Of a DNA stretch of 41,179 nucleotides, positions 1 to 12,524 are shown piece by piece. Where the stretch lies: NCBI GenBank assembly GCA_015657535.1, contig JADHZB010000217.1, positions 1 to 41,179 on the forward strand. The letters are read 5' to 3'. Numbering within the stretch: the first letter of the stretch is position 1; each line of letters starts with the position of its first letter. The notes under the pieces were generated by a model that saw only the letters and a program-made list of their open reading frames with translations, was not told the origin of the DNA and did not search any database. Source of the stretch: Nephromyces sp. MM_2019. Its lineage: Eukaryota; Apicomplexa; Aconoidasida; Nephromycida. Both the position numbers and the translations under genes were made by a program.

Positions 1-90
<90 letters not shown>
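1..90. repeat. (GT)45 microsatellite at the left edge
   Basis: An uninterrupted GT dinucleotide run fills the first 90 bases and is probably cut by the window edge. It is the longest of many GT runs in the first 4 kb. No coding role is visible. Confidence 0.98.
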
Positions 91-92
<2 letters not shown>

Positions 93-1264
93 CTCTTGCA
101 CTTAGTTAAAAAGCTGTATCAAGATTAGATATCTTGTGTGTGAAGGTGCTTTTTAAGAGCAAAAGTGGGTTTAAAGCTCTTAAATTGGGCGCAAACATTA
201 GACTACGAATTTATTTAAAAAAACACGAGTATTTTGCTTTAGTTTTTAATGTTTTAAGTAGCTGAGTTTTTGATTTTTCTGAGTACCTTATTGTGTGTGT
301 GTATACTTCGTATAGTGTGTTATTAGATTTTTTTTGTGGGAATATTTATCTTTGCTAATTATGTTCGAGTTTAATGTAATGATCGGTGTGTGGGGTTCGA
401 TTATATGAGCTGCCAAGAAATTGAGAATTTTTTCCAGAAGCAGGAAGGTTAACTTTTTTCCCAAAAGAGGGCAACTAAATGTATACTTAAGAAAAAAAAA
501 AAAAAGAGAGAGAAAGAGAAGAGCTTATACCGCACTGACTACACACAAGCCCTGTATTATATTTGCATAGTTTATGTAGGCTAGGATTAGGTGTAAAAGA
601 CCCGGAAATCCCACTCACTATAGATAGTCGCTGTTTACGTGTTCGTTTTAAACTAAGATTATGTGGCCGGCGGCAATGATGGTTTGTCATATTGGCAACA
701 GAAAATTGGGGTGTGTATGTGTGTTTGCATGTGTTTAGCGAAAGTTCTAGTCTGTATATGTGTGGGTACACACTTTGAGTGAATCAAGCTAGGATAATGG
801 TGTGTGTGTTGCCATTTTTGAGTATACGATTAAGACGATGTTGTGTATGCGGTACAATTGATGCATGTCTAACTAAATCGATAGTGTGTGTGTGGCTCGC
901 AGCCTCTAGGGAAGCTAATGCTGAACTAGCACACTATTCTTGAGAGCTGAAAAAACCAAAATGTACAGCAATTTGATGAGCTATCAAGTTCATTTACATT
1001 ATCTTCAATCGTTGAAAAACCTAGCATTTTTACTGCATTTCAATCTTCCGTGTAGATAGCTTCTCCTCGTAATTTTCTAAAGAAAATCTCAAATCTTCAT
1101 AGATAGTTCACTCTACTAGCAAATTCACCACTTTCCAGAACAAAATTTGTGTGTGTGTGTGTAATTCCTGCTTCTTTGTCAATGCTCTCATTTATTGTAT
1201 TCCCGTGTATGGTAGTGAAGAATAACTTTCTTTATATTTTGTTTTTTTCACTGGAATACAGTGA
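91..1264. other. gene-free, GT-rich and T-rich upstream region
   Basis: I find no supportable exon here. Open frames are short and stop-ridden on both strands. The stretch holds repeated short GT runs (for example near 290-302, 883-893 and 1147-1163) and ends directly before the proposed start codon of the zinc finger gene. It may hold that gene's promoter, but no recognisable element was seen. Confidence 0.6.
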
Positions 1265-4200
1265 ATGTTTGGACCACTTGACCCTTCTTCTTCTTTTAGT
1301 AGCTCGCTTTTAATATCCGTAGTATAATCTTGATACTATAAAGATGCTTCTTCTCTACAACCTCCTGTGTGTTTGTCTCTGAAAAAGCGAGGATTTTCAC
1401 CTTTAGCAGTTTTTTTTCTCGTTTTATGCCATCTTTTTTCCACTCTTTAGCTCTTCTTCTACTTCTTCTCAGCTACGGAAGAAAGTGGAACAGATCGTTC
1501 CAACCAGAGATTAATCACAGATTCCTCCGGTCGGAGTCTCAGAGAATCTGAAGATTCATCACCCTCTCAAAGTAGTGATAAGGAATTGGCAACATCTATG
1601 ACAAATTCCTCTGGATGTCTCAGGTGATTTCATTTATTTCTATAATAGACTGTTTTTTCCTCTTCTTCTTCTTCTTTGTTGAAATGTAAATTGAAATTTT
1701 GTCGTTTCTGTATTGTTTTTTTTTTGTTTGATTTTATATATTCTAAGAACTTTTTCTCCAATTTTCGATTTTCAATAGTTGTGTGTATGCTTAATTCTTC
1801 TTGGTGCATGGGTTTGTGTGTGCGTAACTTTTACTTTGGTAAAATTTATTTGAAAACTTACACCTGCGTGTGTCTTTTCATTGCATAGAATCCCTGCGGA
1901 AAAGCGTGTCTGTGTGTGCGTTTTTTTTTATTTGGCAAAATTTCTTTTAAAAAGTATCAATTTGTATGTGTGTGTGTCCATGCCTTGCGTATAAGAGCAA
2001 TGAAAAAGTCTGTGCAAGCTTTCTTTCCTTAACTAAAATGCCTATCAAATAGTATGTGTGTCACGTTTTATCAAATCACTCAATTTTGTTTATTTTTTCA
2101 TAGAAATTAAGATATTACACATAAAGGGAAGTATTGCTTTCACCTTTCCGTAGTTTTAGCTCGCATTTTTGCTGAATTTATGCGTTTTCTCCAGATATTT
2201 GCTTGATTCTGTTGTTTAATGCAACTTTATATTTTCTCCTTTCTCATAATCTCCTGCATAGCTGCTTTTTTTTTAGAGAGTTTTCACGTAGATTCTCTAT
2301 TTAAAGCCCTAATAAGCCACCAATACTTATCTGTACTCTTAATTACTTGGAGAATCTTTAGCACACACCGTCTTGTTGGAAAATCTCTTTTTTTTCCTTT
2401 AGTGACTTTTTTTTTAGGTTTATAGCCGATTTTGCAGTCTTTATTCTGTGTATTTCTATACTCTCTCTTTGTTGTCTGCTTATTCGTTTGCTGTGCACTT
2501 TTATTGCCACTTTCCATCTGATATATAAGTGTGTGTGTGTGTGTGCTGCTAATTTGTGATGTACCGAACGCCTTCTCATTGGAAAAGTTCTTTTTTCGTA
2601 TTTTTATCTGCACTCTATGAAGCTGCAAGTTACTGCCCGAAATAAGCCTCTTGAAATGGGTTTTTGTGCGAATAAAAAGATAAGCTCTGCTGATACCGAT
2701 GCTTTATTTCTATAGACTGCAATTTGCTGTGTGTGTGGTTTTTGTTGTTGCAAGTGGAATGCTTTACGCAGTTAACTCATTGAACTTTTTCACATTTTTT
2801 TCCCTTTTTTTTGAGTTGAAAAATTGACTTTTTCTGCTTCCAGTGATGCCGTTTCTGTGGCTCAAAGCGAGAAGTCGAACGAAGGCATCTTTCCTGATGT
2901 TTCAGGTCCTACATTGAGGGGATGTAAGAGAGTTTGCGTGTGTGCGAAACGGGAAGATTTCTTGTTGAATGTACATCCCTCTTTTGAAGTCGAGAATAGT
3001 TGCACATGTGGTGTTACTATTTTTGAAATTTATTCTCTCTCCCGTATGCTTTTATTGTGCTTGGAGCTGCTAAATTAATAATTTTTAAGCTTTCCTGCTA
3101 GCTTAAACCAAAGCACGCACACACACGAGAATTGATGCAAACAAGCTTGCCTTCACACAAAAAACAAACACACACAAGAGCAATGGGTTGATCTTCACCT
3201 GAAACTTTACAAGAACAAAATCGTTCGGATGAGCTGCATTTCCTACGATTAGTACTTACTTTAGGCTCTGCCAGGTATAGATAAAAGAGAGTTTCAGCTT
3301 CGATGAAGAAGGTGTTTTTAGTAGTTTCCTGCTACTGTAATTGATTATCAAATTTTATTAGCGAATATTTCCTTTCAAACAGTAGCACTTGCACTACTCA
3401 GAGGCTGTTTTTATGGCATATAGCATCGCTTCTAGCACACAAAAGCTTCTGGCAGCCCTTTGAAGTCGGTGATATACTCGGAGATTAATAGCATTACTTT
3501 CTTTATTTCTTCATCTGCAGCAAAAATTTTCGTTTAAAAGTCTCATCCCCTCATCTTTCAATTTATTTTCATCCCCAAAATTTCTTGGTTACTCCACCTT
3601 ACTTGTATATTCCAATGAATTGAGAATTAATAATGTGTGTGTGTGTGTGTCATTCGGCCTGCACTATCTCAATCATTACATTGAGCTGAGCTACGCTATT
3701 TCATCGAGATATCCCGATTTATCCACAGTTTGGAGTTTATTTTGCTGATTTTTGATGTTCAGATCATGATAGACTGATCAAGCAAAGCATTTCAGCAAGA
3801 GAAATGAATGGATTTCAGCAGAACACACAAAGTTTAATTCCCAGTAGAGGACTTAATCAGCAAGAATTGAGTTCAATTGCGGACACACACAATCTATTAG
3901 AAAGCAGAAATGCTGATGAATGCTCTCAAAATTTTGTGCATGATTGTCCTAAGGATTCAGCTTCAGTTTCATCAACAGGACTTGAAATTGCAGCTAATCT
4001 TGCCGGTTCGAATGAAATTAGCGAAGAAGATAGTAGAGAGTGTAAGCCTCTTTATTCTGATGATAGGCTGGTTACCATGCAGATGCTCAGCACAGTCAAA
4101 CTTGAAGTTGACTCGACTTGCCCAGATTCTGGAGTATCTCAGGAGGACCAGGGGGTAAACTCAGTAGAACTCCGAAAATTGAAGGTTTTGGATGCATCAA

Positions 4201-7119
4201 ATGATGAAAATCGCTCATCTTATAGGGTGCAAGCAGTCGTTAACAAAGCAGTTTCTTCTGTAAAAGCTGGTGATATGCGACCATCGATGCTTAATTCTGA
4301 GACTTTTTTGCAGGATTTTAATGAAGGGCATGGTAAAAATCCTCTAATTAAACGTGAATTATCGCCAATCGCATCTGATGAAGATTCGCATGTTTCAATT
4401 AGCTCAGAAGATGATGATAATAATAGTAATATCTCCGCTGAAATTCCCACCAGAAATGTCAAACAGCGACTGAATAGTGGCAAGATTTCGCGTTTTACAA
4501 GTAAAACTTTGACCTTTTTTGATTTTATAGAAATTTAAAGATTTATTAGACTTGCCTTGTAAATTGCAGTGCAGCTTTATCAAATCTATCAGTGTAAATG
4601 CTCATTTTTATTCATTAAACTGGAGTTTCACTGTGGAAATTGAACGTTTTTTATCCCTTTTTCGAACAAAAATATATAAATTTCATCTTCAATGGGCTTA
4701 GTGATTAAAGCGTTATTTTTTTGTTACTGCTGCATTACTCAGATGAATTTAACTCTCATTCACTGTGGAAGAACGTGCTTTTAGAAGCTGATAATCCGCT
4801 TGATGAGTGTTCTGAATCTTCTAGCAGCCTAGTAGTGCGAGAAAAGATTATTTTTAAGTCTCCGGAAATGGATCAGTGCGAAGCTTCAAAATGTAAGCTC
4901 TTTTTTTGAAGGTAGTCGTAGCTAGAGGCGAGCTAGATGCGTTTTTTAGTGTTTATATGTATTTTCTTATGCATTTTCAATTTGCTGCTTATTTTTCTTT
5001 CTTGAAAGAGATGGAGAATCGTAAAAGTAGAATGTTTCTTAGGCAGGCAAAATGCTTGAGTCTCTATTAATAGTGGATCTTGGCACTTTTGAAGTGTTAA
5101 AATGCACTATTTCTGGAAATGCAGTGTTGAGTCTTGATGTTATCTCCTATCATAGCTATATGATGCTGGAAACATGCTTTACTGCGCTATAATGTCGAAA
5201 AATCATCAGTGAATTCATAGATTTCTACAAAATAAGTCTTCATGATGCTATTCCCTCGTACTTTTTGTGGAATTAGTTTTTGCTCGGTTTTTTCGCTTTA
5301 GTATCATTGTGGAGATATATTGCTTGAATTAAAAACTTTCTTTGGGTTTTTTGCTATTAAACACATGTGAGTTATTTTTAGTTTACTGGACTATTTAATT
5401 GAATTTTTGTGCTAGTTAATATCCTTTTATGTGCATACCTCGCCAAGATAAACTGTGAGCTAGCAATTTTTCAGCTTTTATCCAGAAAGATTACATGGCA
5501 TGTTCTTGGCTTATAGTGTAGATGTCTCTGCAAGGCAATTTTTCCAGGTTTTGTGGTAGCTTTAGTCGCAGTTATTCGCAGAATATATCGCTATTTTTAG
5601 GTAATGACTCGAAGAATATCGATAATTTGAGGAGTTCAGAACTGCCGTCTTCTAATCCTCCTGTATCAAGTCAGGTACTGCATTGCTTGCAGTCTTTTTT
5701 CATGCAACAATATATGGTTCTTCCGATAAAATTTTTTCCGTTTTTTTTTTGCATTGGATATTAGTTGATTGAATATTCTTTATAGTATAAATATATGGCG
5801 CCAGCTGGTATTTCATTGTTCACAGCATGCTTATAGTGAACCTTGCGAAGAGCGTGATACTGGGCTGACTGGGCAAACAGCAGAATCAACTGATTTTTCT
5901 AAAAGTAAAGGTTTCGTTAAAGACGCAGAATTTCGTGGAGTAGGTTCAAAGTTTAATCAAAGTAGGTGGAATAAACAAATGCTTACTGCAAAAGCAAGGG
6001 CATTAAAGCTGCAATTGCTGCGGCTTATAGAGCGCAAGAAGTATTTGGAGGGTCAACTCGGCTTTGTTGAAGCCTCTATTGCAGAGAAACAAAGAAAACT
6101 GGTGGGCTCATTTTTAGGACTTAAGGAGTATTTTTTTTTTTCCACTATGCCCTTGAAAATTTAAGCGTTTTTTCCATATATAATTTTGCGTTTTCCGATA
6201 GGCAAGCATAGTACCAAGTAAAAGGGGGCGCGAGATGCGTGTATTTCAAGCTTTAGATTCCACCGACACTGTTGCAGAAGGAGCACGAAATGGAGGTAAA
6301 CTTTTTGAGCGTAATTTTGCGTTGTATTGGCAAATTCACACTGAATTATTATGATTTCGTTGAGTTATGCCTTTTTGCGAGGTATAAGAGTGACTCTACC
6401 GCATGTTAGTGAATGCATTTAAAGGGTCATGAAAGTGCAAGCCTATATTGATTAAGCTGTCAAATTCATACTTGTTTTGAATTGATAATTAAATATACCT
6501 GTTATTCCTTTAGAATCGCTGAACCAATTTTGTCTGAATGAACCATTTCCATCAGTTTTGAGTAGCCCTAAAGCAAAAGAAAGCTCAATAAAATGCGCCC
6601 AGAGCAAATCTTTGCCAGAATCTCAAATTTTAATGGCAAATTCTTTGGAGAATGAACCGGCTCTGTCCCATTATATGCCCAGTAGATTATTAGAGATCAA
6701 CGATTCCATGTTACCTAAGGCTGCTGCGATACCAACACTGAAGCTTCCTAAAAATTTCATTGTTGGAGATGTGTTTAGTCCGAAGGTAAGAAGAATTCGC
6801 GGCATCCAATGATTGCCAATAAGTAATATATTGTTTCTTGCCTTAAAAATGAGGCTTTCCTTCCTGGTAAATTTTGTGCATCTCTTTATTTTCTTTACAG
6901 GGAGAGGCTGTAGATAAGGCGTTGTTGATGAACGTGTATGAAGGTAAGCTTCGCAGTTTTAAGAAATTTCGCAAGGAACTAACTGATTCTTGTAGAAATT
7001 TTTATCAACAAGTGTTTGGAAAAGAAATGCAAGAGACAGATGAGGTTCTCTGCTACTATGAACTTCTTGGGTGTTGCCGGACCCTGCAATGCCCTAGCTC
7101 GCATATAAAAAATCTTTAA
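1265..7119 (+). CDS. ZFC3H1/Red1-like zinc finger protein (nuclear exosome adaptor scaffold), ten exons
   Basis: Proposed exons: 1265-1298, 1473-1623, 2844-2923, 3763-4500, 4743-4892, 5601-5674, 5826-6101, 6202-6295, 6514-6785 and 6901-7119. All nine junctions are GT-AG and keep phase, giving 695 residues ending in TAA. The C-terminus (about residues 674-691) has C-x7-C-x4-C-x3-H, starting CYYELLGCC and ending CPSSH. This is the spacing of the putative zinc finger domain of ZFC3H1 and fission yeast Red1, proteins that bring nuclear RNA to the Mtr4-exosome. A basic helix (LRSFKKFRK) precedes it, as in that family. Exon 7 encodes a Lys/Arg-rich coiled coil ending AEKQRKL. Exons 2-5 are Ser/Asp/Glu-rich and look disordered. 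The protein is much shorter than animal ZFC3H1. The first exon (34 nt, donor GTAGCT) is the least certain part. Function is inferred from the finger alone. Confidence 0.72.
2524..2545. repeat. GT run inside intron 2 of the zinc finger gene
   Basis: A run of about nine GT units sits between exons 2 and 3, one of several in the introns of this gene. Confidence 0.85.
3634..3650. repeat. GT run in intron 3 of the zinc finger gene
   Basis: A TG/GT run of 17 bases lies about 110 bases upstream of the 3763 splice acceptor. Confidence 0.9.
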
Positions 7120-7183
7120 TACTCATTTGGAACTCTGGGTTTGATAAATTTTGTGTTTTGCTTTATCGCTGCTGTTGAGTATT

Positions 7184-7189
7184 AATAAA
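7184..7189 (+). terminator. possible poly(A) signal AATAAA
   Basis: A canonical hexamer lies 65 bases after the stop codon of the zinc finger gene. The placement fits 3' end formation, but the hexamer is common by chance in AT-rich DNA. Confidence 0.4.
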
Positions 7190-9228
7190 GAACTGAGCAA
7201 GCGTTAAAGCAGCAGTTATATCAGGGCAAGTTATTCCAATTGTGGATATGTTATACAATGGTAGTGACAAAGTACAATGCTGTTGTGTGATGGATGCTGA
7301 TATGGATGTTATACACTCGTTCTATCGCAACTGGTTAAAAAAAGTTTCACATAAGAGAGGCATTTTTTAGCATAAGTTGAGAAATCTGCTTTGCATTGCT
7401 TCTTCCTTTCCAGCTGTCCAATTCCTGCCGGAACCCTTATATAAGAGTGTGCTGCCTATTTTCTACCGGAGGGTGGTGCTTCCCTCATAGTAGCTGCTTG
7501 ATAAGTTCCTTAGTATACGCTCTATGGACCCACTATGTGGGATGGGTATGTGATCAAGCTATCGTAGCCGTAATGTGCAACTTTCACAATAGTTTTTGCC
7601 ACATTACAAGACGCCAGAATCTGCAAAATAGTGTGCCACAGCTATGCTCGGATGTTATGACTGGAAATTTGCTAAGCTAGTATGTCAAAATAGGAGTGCC
7701 CTTCTGTTTTTGATTCTAAAACAATCATTAGACGCGCTTTCTCTGGCTGTTACCGTTCAATAATCGTACTATGAATTCATTTTTAGCGTCAGTAAGTTCT
7801 CTGCTGATTTGTGTTTAACTGGCTTAATAGCAGAAATAGCCCTGGCATCGGTCAGACTACAGTATTTCTTAAGAGATAAAATTGTTAAATTCATTATACA
7901 TCTGGATATACTACATGTGCCAGCATTGATACTGAGCACAAATTTAACTCATTAGCCCACAAACTTAATGGTAAACACTCTTTTATGCACTCAAAAACCT
8001 TTACATCGATTTTTTCTAGCTTAAAAGGTTGCTGCCTTAAGGTCAACGACAAGCCTCGTGCATCATCAGAGCGCCAGGTCTCTGAAGCCTATCGTCACGG
8101 GACCCGTGAAATTTTAAATAACAATTGGCTTCCCTCCTTTTGCGAAATACAAGCTCTATAAACCCTGCTTTTGAATTCGATGGCAACCAGTTTTTCAGCG
8201 TTTTCACGCATGGGCCGAAGCGAGAGAAAAGAAGGTCAAATAGTTGAGTCATCTCAGAATGTGCAGGATTTTCAAATTAGAGTATAATTACCTAATGCAA
8301 CGCACTCATTTCGTTTTATCTAGAGCTTGCTTCGGGGTTTAGAAATGAGGTTCATTCCACTTATATATAATGGTATTCACTGCTTGTTCATTGGATGCTC
8401 TGAGCTCTGCTGCGTACGTGTATCCTACAACCTTAATTTGGGTGTCTGTACACTAGAAGCAGGGGCTAATATCTCCAAAACCTTAAATGATTTTATAGAA
8501 AAAAGAAAACAAAAAATCTGACTTAATAAAAAATATCCTGTGCGACTAGCCTAATTTTATAATGTCGTAGTACGGCCGACCGTCGCTGGCGTAATCATTC
8601 GCCCAAAGTCTAGCAACAGGCCGCAGCTGCAAACCTGCCGTTTAAAGTGAAGAGAGATGTTAATAGAACTCAAAAAAAAATGCGGGCATAATATTAATTC
8701 ATCAATCGGAGTGTTGTGGACCCAGTCGTTCACGTGTTCTCAAAAACTTTCCAGGTTTATGTATTCCTTCAATGGGTCTACAGTGCTGCCTAAATACCTG
8801 ACAGGTTCTGCATGCACAATTAGACGGAAGGTGCTTCTTGTATTACGAATGTAATGTCGCTCATGTCAGTGGAAAAACTTGCCAACCGTTCGGTGTGTCA
8901 CTACCGTAACACATATCAAGGGTGATTCAACCATGCCGGTAGCTCGGGTTGTTTTAATGTACATGCCTTTGATCATTTTCATCTTTACTCGGGAGGAAAT
9001 TTTTTTGAGAGATTCAAATACCCTCGCTACATATGATCCTCCAAAGTTGTCGAAATGCATAGCTGATGCTACAAACACCATAACAAGGCATAGGTTACAT
9101 CGGGAGATACTCAGAATTGATAGCCCGAACTTGCGACATCCTTTGCACAGAAACCATACCCAGGTGAGCTGAATCGTGACACTGATATGGAGGTTTTTTG
9201 CAGCCCATTCATCATAATGAATCATTAG
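7190..9228. other. unresolved 2-kb region, no gene supported
   Basis: Several open stretches exist on both strands, but none joins its neighbours in phase and I recognise no family with confidence. A minus-strand frame at 8252-8043 reads slightly like the second half of an RNA-recognition motif (FSRFG, then AGFIELVF), without a matching first half. A plus-strand frame from about 7986 and another at 8342-8521 also look protein-like. The 8866-9234 stretch is open on both strands. Confidence 0.4.
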
Positions 9229-10228
9229 AATCACTATGATATGGTTGAAGAAGCAAAGGCTAAGAATCCTGACGGAAACAACGATTTTGATGATTGGGAC
9301 CGAAGGGGTAATTATTTTTTTATTTCAATAGACTTTTTTTTTCCTCAAGTTCATAAACCTATAAGCCTATTTAAGAAAAAAATTTTTTGCAGATAACAGC
9401 GATGTTAGAACCCGCAACAAGGTTTTTGACAAATTCACAACTGGAAGGTAACGAAACATCTAAATTTGGCAAGTTAAAAGGGGTTGCCAAATATGACATT
9501 GCAAGATAGAGTGATCTCTTCATTTTTATTCGGCGCACAGCAGCATACAAGTACTTAAGGTAGATTTTTCATAAATGCGTACGATGCTTTCTTTCAGTTG
9601 CATATACTACAAAAAAATAACAAACTGCAAAGTTAGTGCTGTTGGCTCAGTGGTAATCTCGAGTAGCGATGCCCATTGTTACGGCCCTAGATATCTATGG
9701 AACCTTGCATCTGCCTTTGCCTACCACCCTTGAACGCAGCTACCGCAGGGGGCTAAATACGCGATGCTCAGACGGCTGTTGGTAGGGAAAATATGAGTAA
9801 CACATTGCTTTTAGCTAGTTACGCTCTGGTTCTGGCTACGTGGGAATTCAACCTGAGCAGCCGCTTGCTAGTTGTCATCACCACAGCCACTTAATGGAAA
9901 TTACGCTTCGGTTAAGCGTGAGTTAGCCGACAAGCGGACCTGATTTCGTCAGTGTGTGCGAGCGCAGCGATAATATTAAAAGATGTATAAGCGGGTGTCT
10001 TTGCATAAATTTACCATGTATTCCATCTTCTGATGCTGTTAGAATATGCATAAAACTTGCATAATCCTTGCAAATTTTTTTCTATGGATATTTAGCATTT
10101 GCTGATAGCCTGGTATTGCTTTAGAAAAATATGGGTACAGCATGCTTTATGCTCAATCTCGTAGCAAGTATAGTACCAACTACAAACTATTCATAACGCA
10201 ATACTCCCACGATCAGGTAATCCCGTAA
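9229..10228 (+). CDS. candidate three-exon gene fragment, unknown function
   Basis: Three phase-compatible exons: 9229-9307, 9393-9447 and 10141-10228, ending in TAA. Exon 1 is acidic (GNNDFDDWDRR). Exon 2 follows an 85-bp intron with a T-rich 3' end and a standard acceptor. Exon 3 is Tyr/Ser-rich (RSKYSTNYKLF). No start codon is assigned. An upstream open stretch ending at a GTGAGC donor (9165/9166) could supply the 5' part in phase. I recognise no domain. The 693-bp second intron weakens the model, and exon 3 has two possible acceptors of which only one keeps phase. Confidence 0.33.
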
Positions 10229-10472
10229 ATATGCTCATAGTCTGGTCGTACAGCACAGCTCTTGTTTCGTAGCACGCACTTGGGATCAACTAGGGTTTCC
10301 AGTTGCAAGCGCTAAAACACTTGATACACATTGCAGAGAATGCCTCTACCCCAACCATCCTGCGAATTGTAAGCAGAGGCAGCAGCTCTGCTGAATAGCA
10401 TTGAACGTAAAATATAAGCAGCTTAATGAATTTTCGTTACGGATACACTCAAGGGGCTAACAATATTGAGAT

Positions 10473-12055
10473 ATGGAGTTTTTTCTTCCCGAACTCGGCG
10501 GCGATGCTAATTATTCTGCTGCTGTCAAGCGGCCTGTATCTTCACAGGATGTTAAAAGTACTATAATTTCAAAAGCGAAGCTTTTTCTCGAGCATGGGGT
10601 ACTAGACGATTTCTCTGTAGCGCGTTTTTTGCAAAGTACTGCTTCGAATATCCTCCATCATATTGAAGAGAGACAGCAAGATACTGCCCCATCACTTTGC
10701 AACGCGCACTTACTCCCATTTCATATCAATTATACAGGCCCAGCTAAAGTTCATTCATTTTTTAACCCTTCTAAAAAGGGCTTCCAAAGCGAAGCAAGTC
10801 ACACACAGCTATCAGCACTGCCGAATTTATCAGATGTACAAGCAAACGGTAACGAGTGCACTACCACTGTTAGTGAAATCAATTTTAGTAGCAAAGATAC
10901 GGCCTTGCGCCAACGCTATATAGCTGTCTCTGAGGATCGCCAAGAGGGAGTCTGGTACGCTAATTTTCGAGGTAGGGCACTTCTAGGCTTACCAGTGCAA
11001 CTTCCGTGTAATACCCAGACTCGAATGGACGTCTTTGTTGGTATCCTATCCGGAGGCCTGGATGAAAGAGAGATGGAAGAGCTTAAATGCACGGAAGGCA
11101 ATGCTAAGGAAAGATCAAAACTTGTGCCGATCACGTCTTGCCCAGATATCACGTTAGTTTGGGATGCTGGAAAATAATGCTGGCAAAATTCAGAATCGCA
11201 TGAATCCTTTTTGTAGCCTTTGATGCTACCATACCTTTTTTGAGTATGCTTTTTTTTGGTTGCTATCCAGGTACCTAGGCTTGTGTCTTCAGACATATCA
11301 CAGCTTTTTCCTGCTATATCACTTTTTTTGTCGTCATATATATTATTTTGGTGCTTTTTTATGGGACTATTGCAATTCCTTTAACTTCTCTACAAAAAAT
11401 TTTGCTGAGAAAAAAGTTCTATCGACAGCTAACTTCAGTAAATTTCCCCCAAACAAAGGCCCTATTGCTGTTTGCTTGAAAATCGTTTTTTCCACTGAGG
11501 AAGTAAATAAATTTTCACGATCGCGAGTTGGTGCCACGAAATTCGCCTCAATTTTGTGTGTGGAAAATTTGCACTTGTGTAAAGTTATTTCAGAGCATTC
11601 TCGGAGAAAAATTAAGGTGAATTATGCCGCCATGCATGTAGCAGTTCATTCACGCTGCTAGATCAATGCCTTTGTTTCACAGCTGAAGAAGGATGCATCT
11701 TAAATGCTGAGAGTAAAATTTTGCAAGCATAATGCATGTTATACTTAATTTTTGTGATATGATTAAGAATTACGCGATTACATATGAATGTAGCTTAGCA
11801 TGACATATTTTCTCCAAACTGAAATACTCGTGCCTAAAATTTTGTACACTTCATTTTGCTTACCTATTAAAAATACTGTGTAGCATTGGGATTTGTATTA
11901 GGTTATGGAAGCACGATGAATTACCGACGAGCTCAGACAAATTTGTCCAATGGATGGACTATATGGACGTGTTTACGATGGTGAGTAATGTCAGCACCTA
12001 TTTTACTCATTGTTCTCGAATGCTTAATGAATTTTTTGAAAAACGGTGCTTTTAA
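10473..12055 (+). CDS. RNASEH2C: Ribonuclease H2 subunit C
   Basis: Exons 10473-11152 and 11902-12055 give 277 residues. RNase H2 removes ribonucleotides embedded in DNA and RNA-DNA hybrids in the nucleus. Subunit C, paired with B, supports the catalytic A subunit. Family landmarks appear in order: HLLPFHINYTGP at about residues 79-90, FRGRALLGLPVQLP at about 165-178, and across the splice ITLWKHDELP at about 226-235, matching the family's W-x-H-D-x-L-P segment, followed by an aromatic helix ending MDYMDVFTM. The intron (749 bp, donor GTTAGT) splits this last motif. Without splicing, translation would stop at 11175-11177 and lose it. The ATG at 10473 is directly preceded by an in-frame TGA. 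A good donor (GTGAGT at 11981) could lead to a further exon, so the last 24 codons are uncertain. Confidence 0.78.
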
Positions 12056-12524
12056 GAAAACGGAATTCATATAGCACAGGAAGCATCACTTAAATCTGTA
12101 CGGCTTTCATTTAACTACTATGGAAATAAAAAGCTCGAAAACACGAATAATTATAAAAAAACTTTATATGCGAAATTGATTATATAACTCTTCGTTTTTC
12201 TACGAGCTTAGAGTGCCGTGCAGTTAAAAACCGGTCGCATTTCCTTTTCTATCATGCAGATGAATAACTATGGCGATTTCGATTATTTTTAGACGGATTA
12301 ATCTCTTCCCATGTATCTTATCATTGAACTTCACCTGATTCCTATTTAAACATGGAGAACAAAAATTCGAAAGCTGTGAACTTTATTTATCATGCAATTA
12401 TTGACCTTCAGAGAGTTGCGCCTGCCATGCACACTTATTAATTTTCTGAAACAAAGTAAAGCTAATGATCCTCTGCCTTAAATGTCTGCTTAGTAAAATG
12501 TTGTAGAAATGAAAGCTAAAAAAG
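12056..12524. other. short intergenic region between convergent genes
   Basis: No exon is supported. The region separates the 3' end of the RNase H2C gene from the 3' end of the minus-strand gene that ends at 12525. Confidence 0.5.

Noticed and set aside
2284..2628. 114-codon minus-strand frame, Lys/Thr-rich
   Set aside because: It lies in a T-rich, GT-repeat intron of the zinc finger gene. Its composition is explained by the antisense of poly-T.
8043..8252. Possible RNA-recognition motif half on the minus strand
   Set aside because: Only the second half of the pattern is visible. No RNP2 strand or acceptor was found upstream.
8866..9234. 122-codon minus-strand frame and 97-codon plus-strand frame over the same bases
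   Set aside because: Both look equally protein-like and neither joins a recognised gene, so no call was made.
9643..9653. tRNA A-box-like TGGCTCAGTGG
   Set aside because: No matching B-box or acceptor stem within tRNA distance.
9901..9921. 8-bp hairpin with a 5-base loop
   Set aside because: One isolated stem with a G-U pair. No structured-RNA context.
11260..11661. 133-codon plus-strand open frame
   Set aside because: It lies wholly in the intron that must be removed to complete the RNase H2C fold. It has no family motif.
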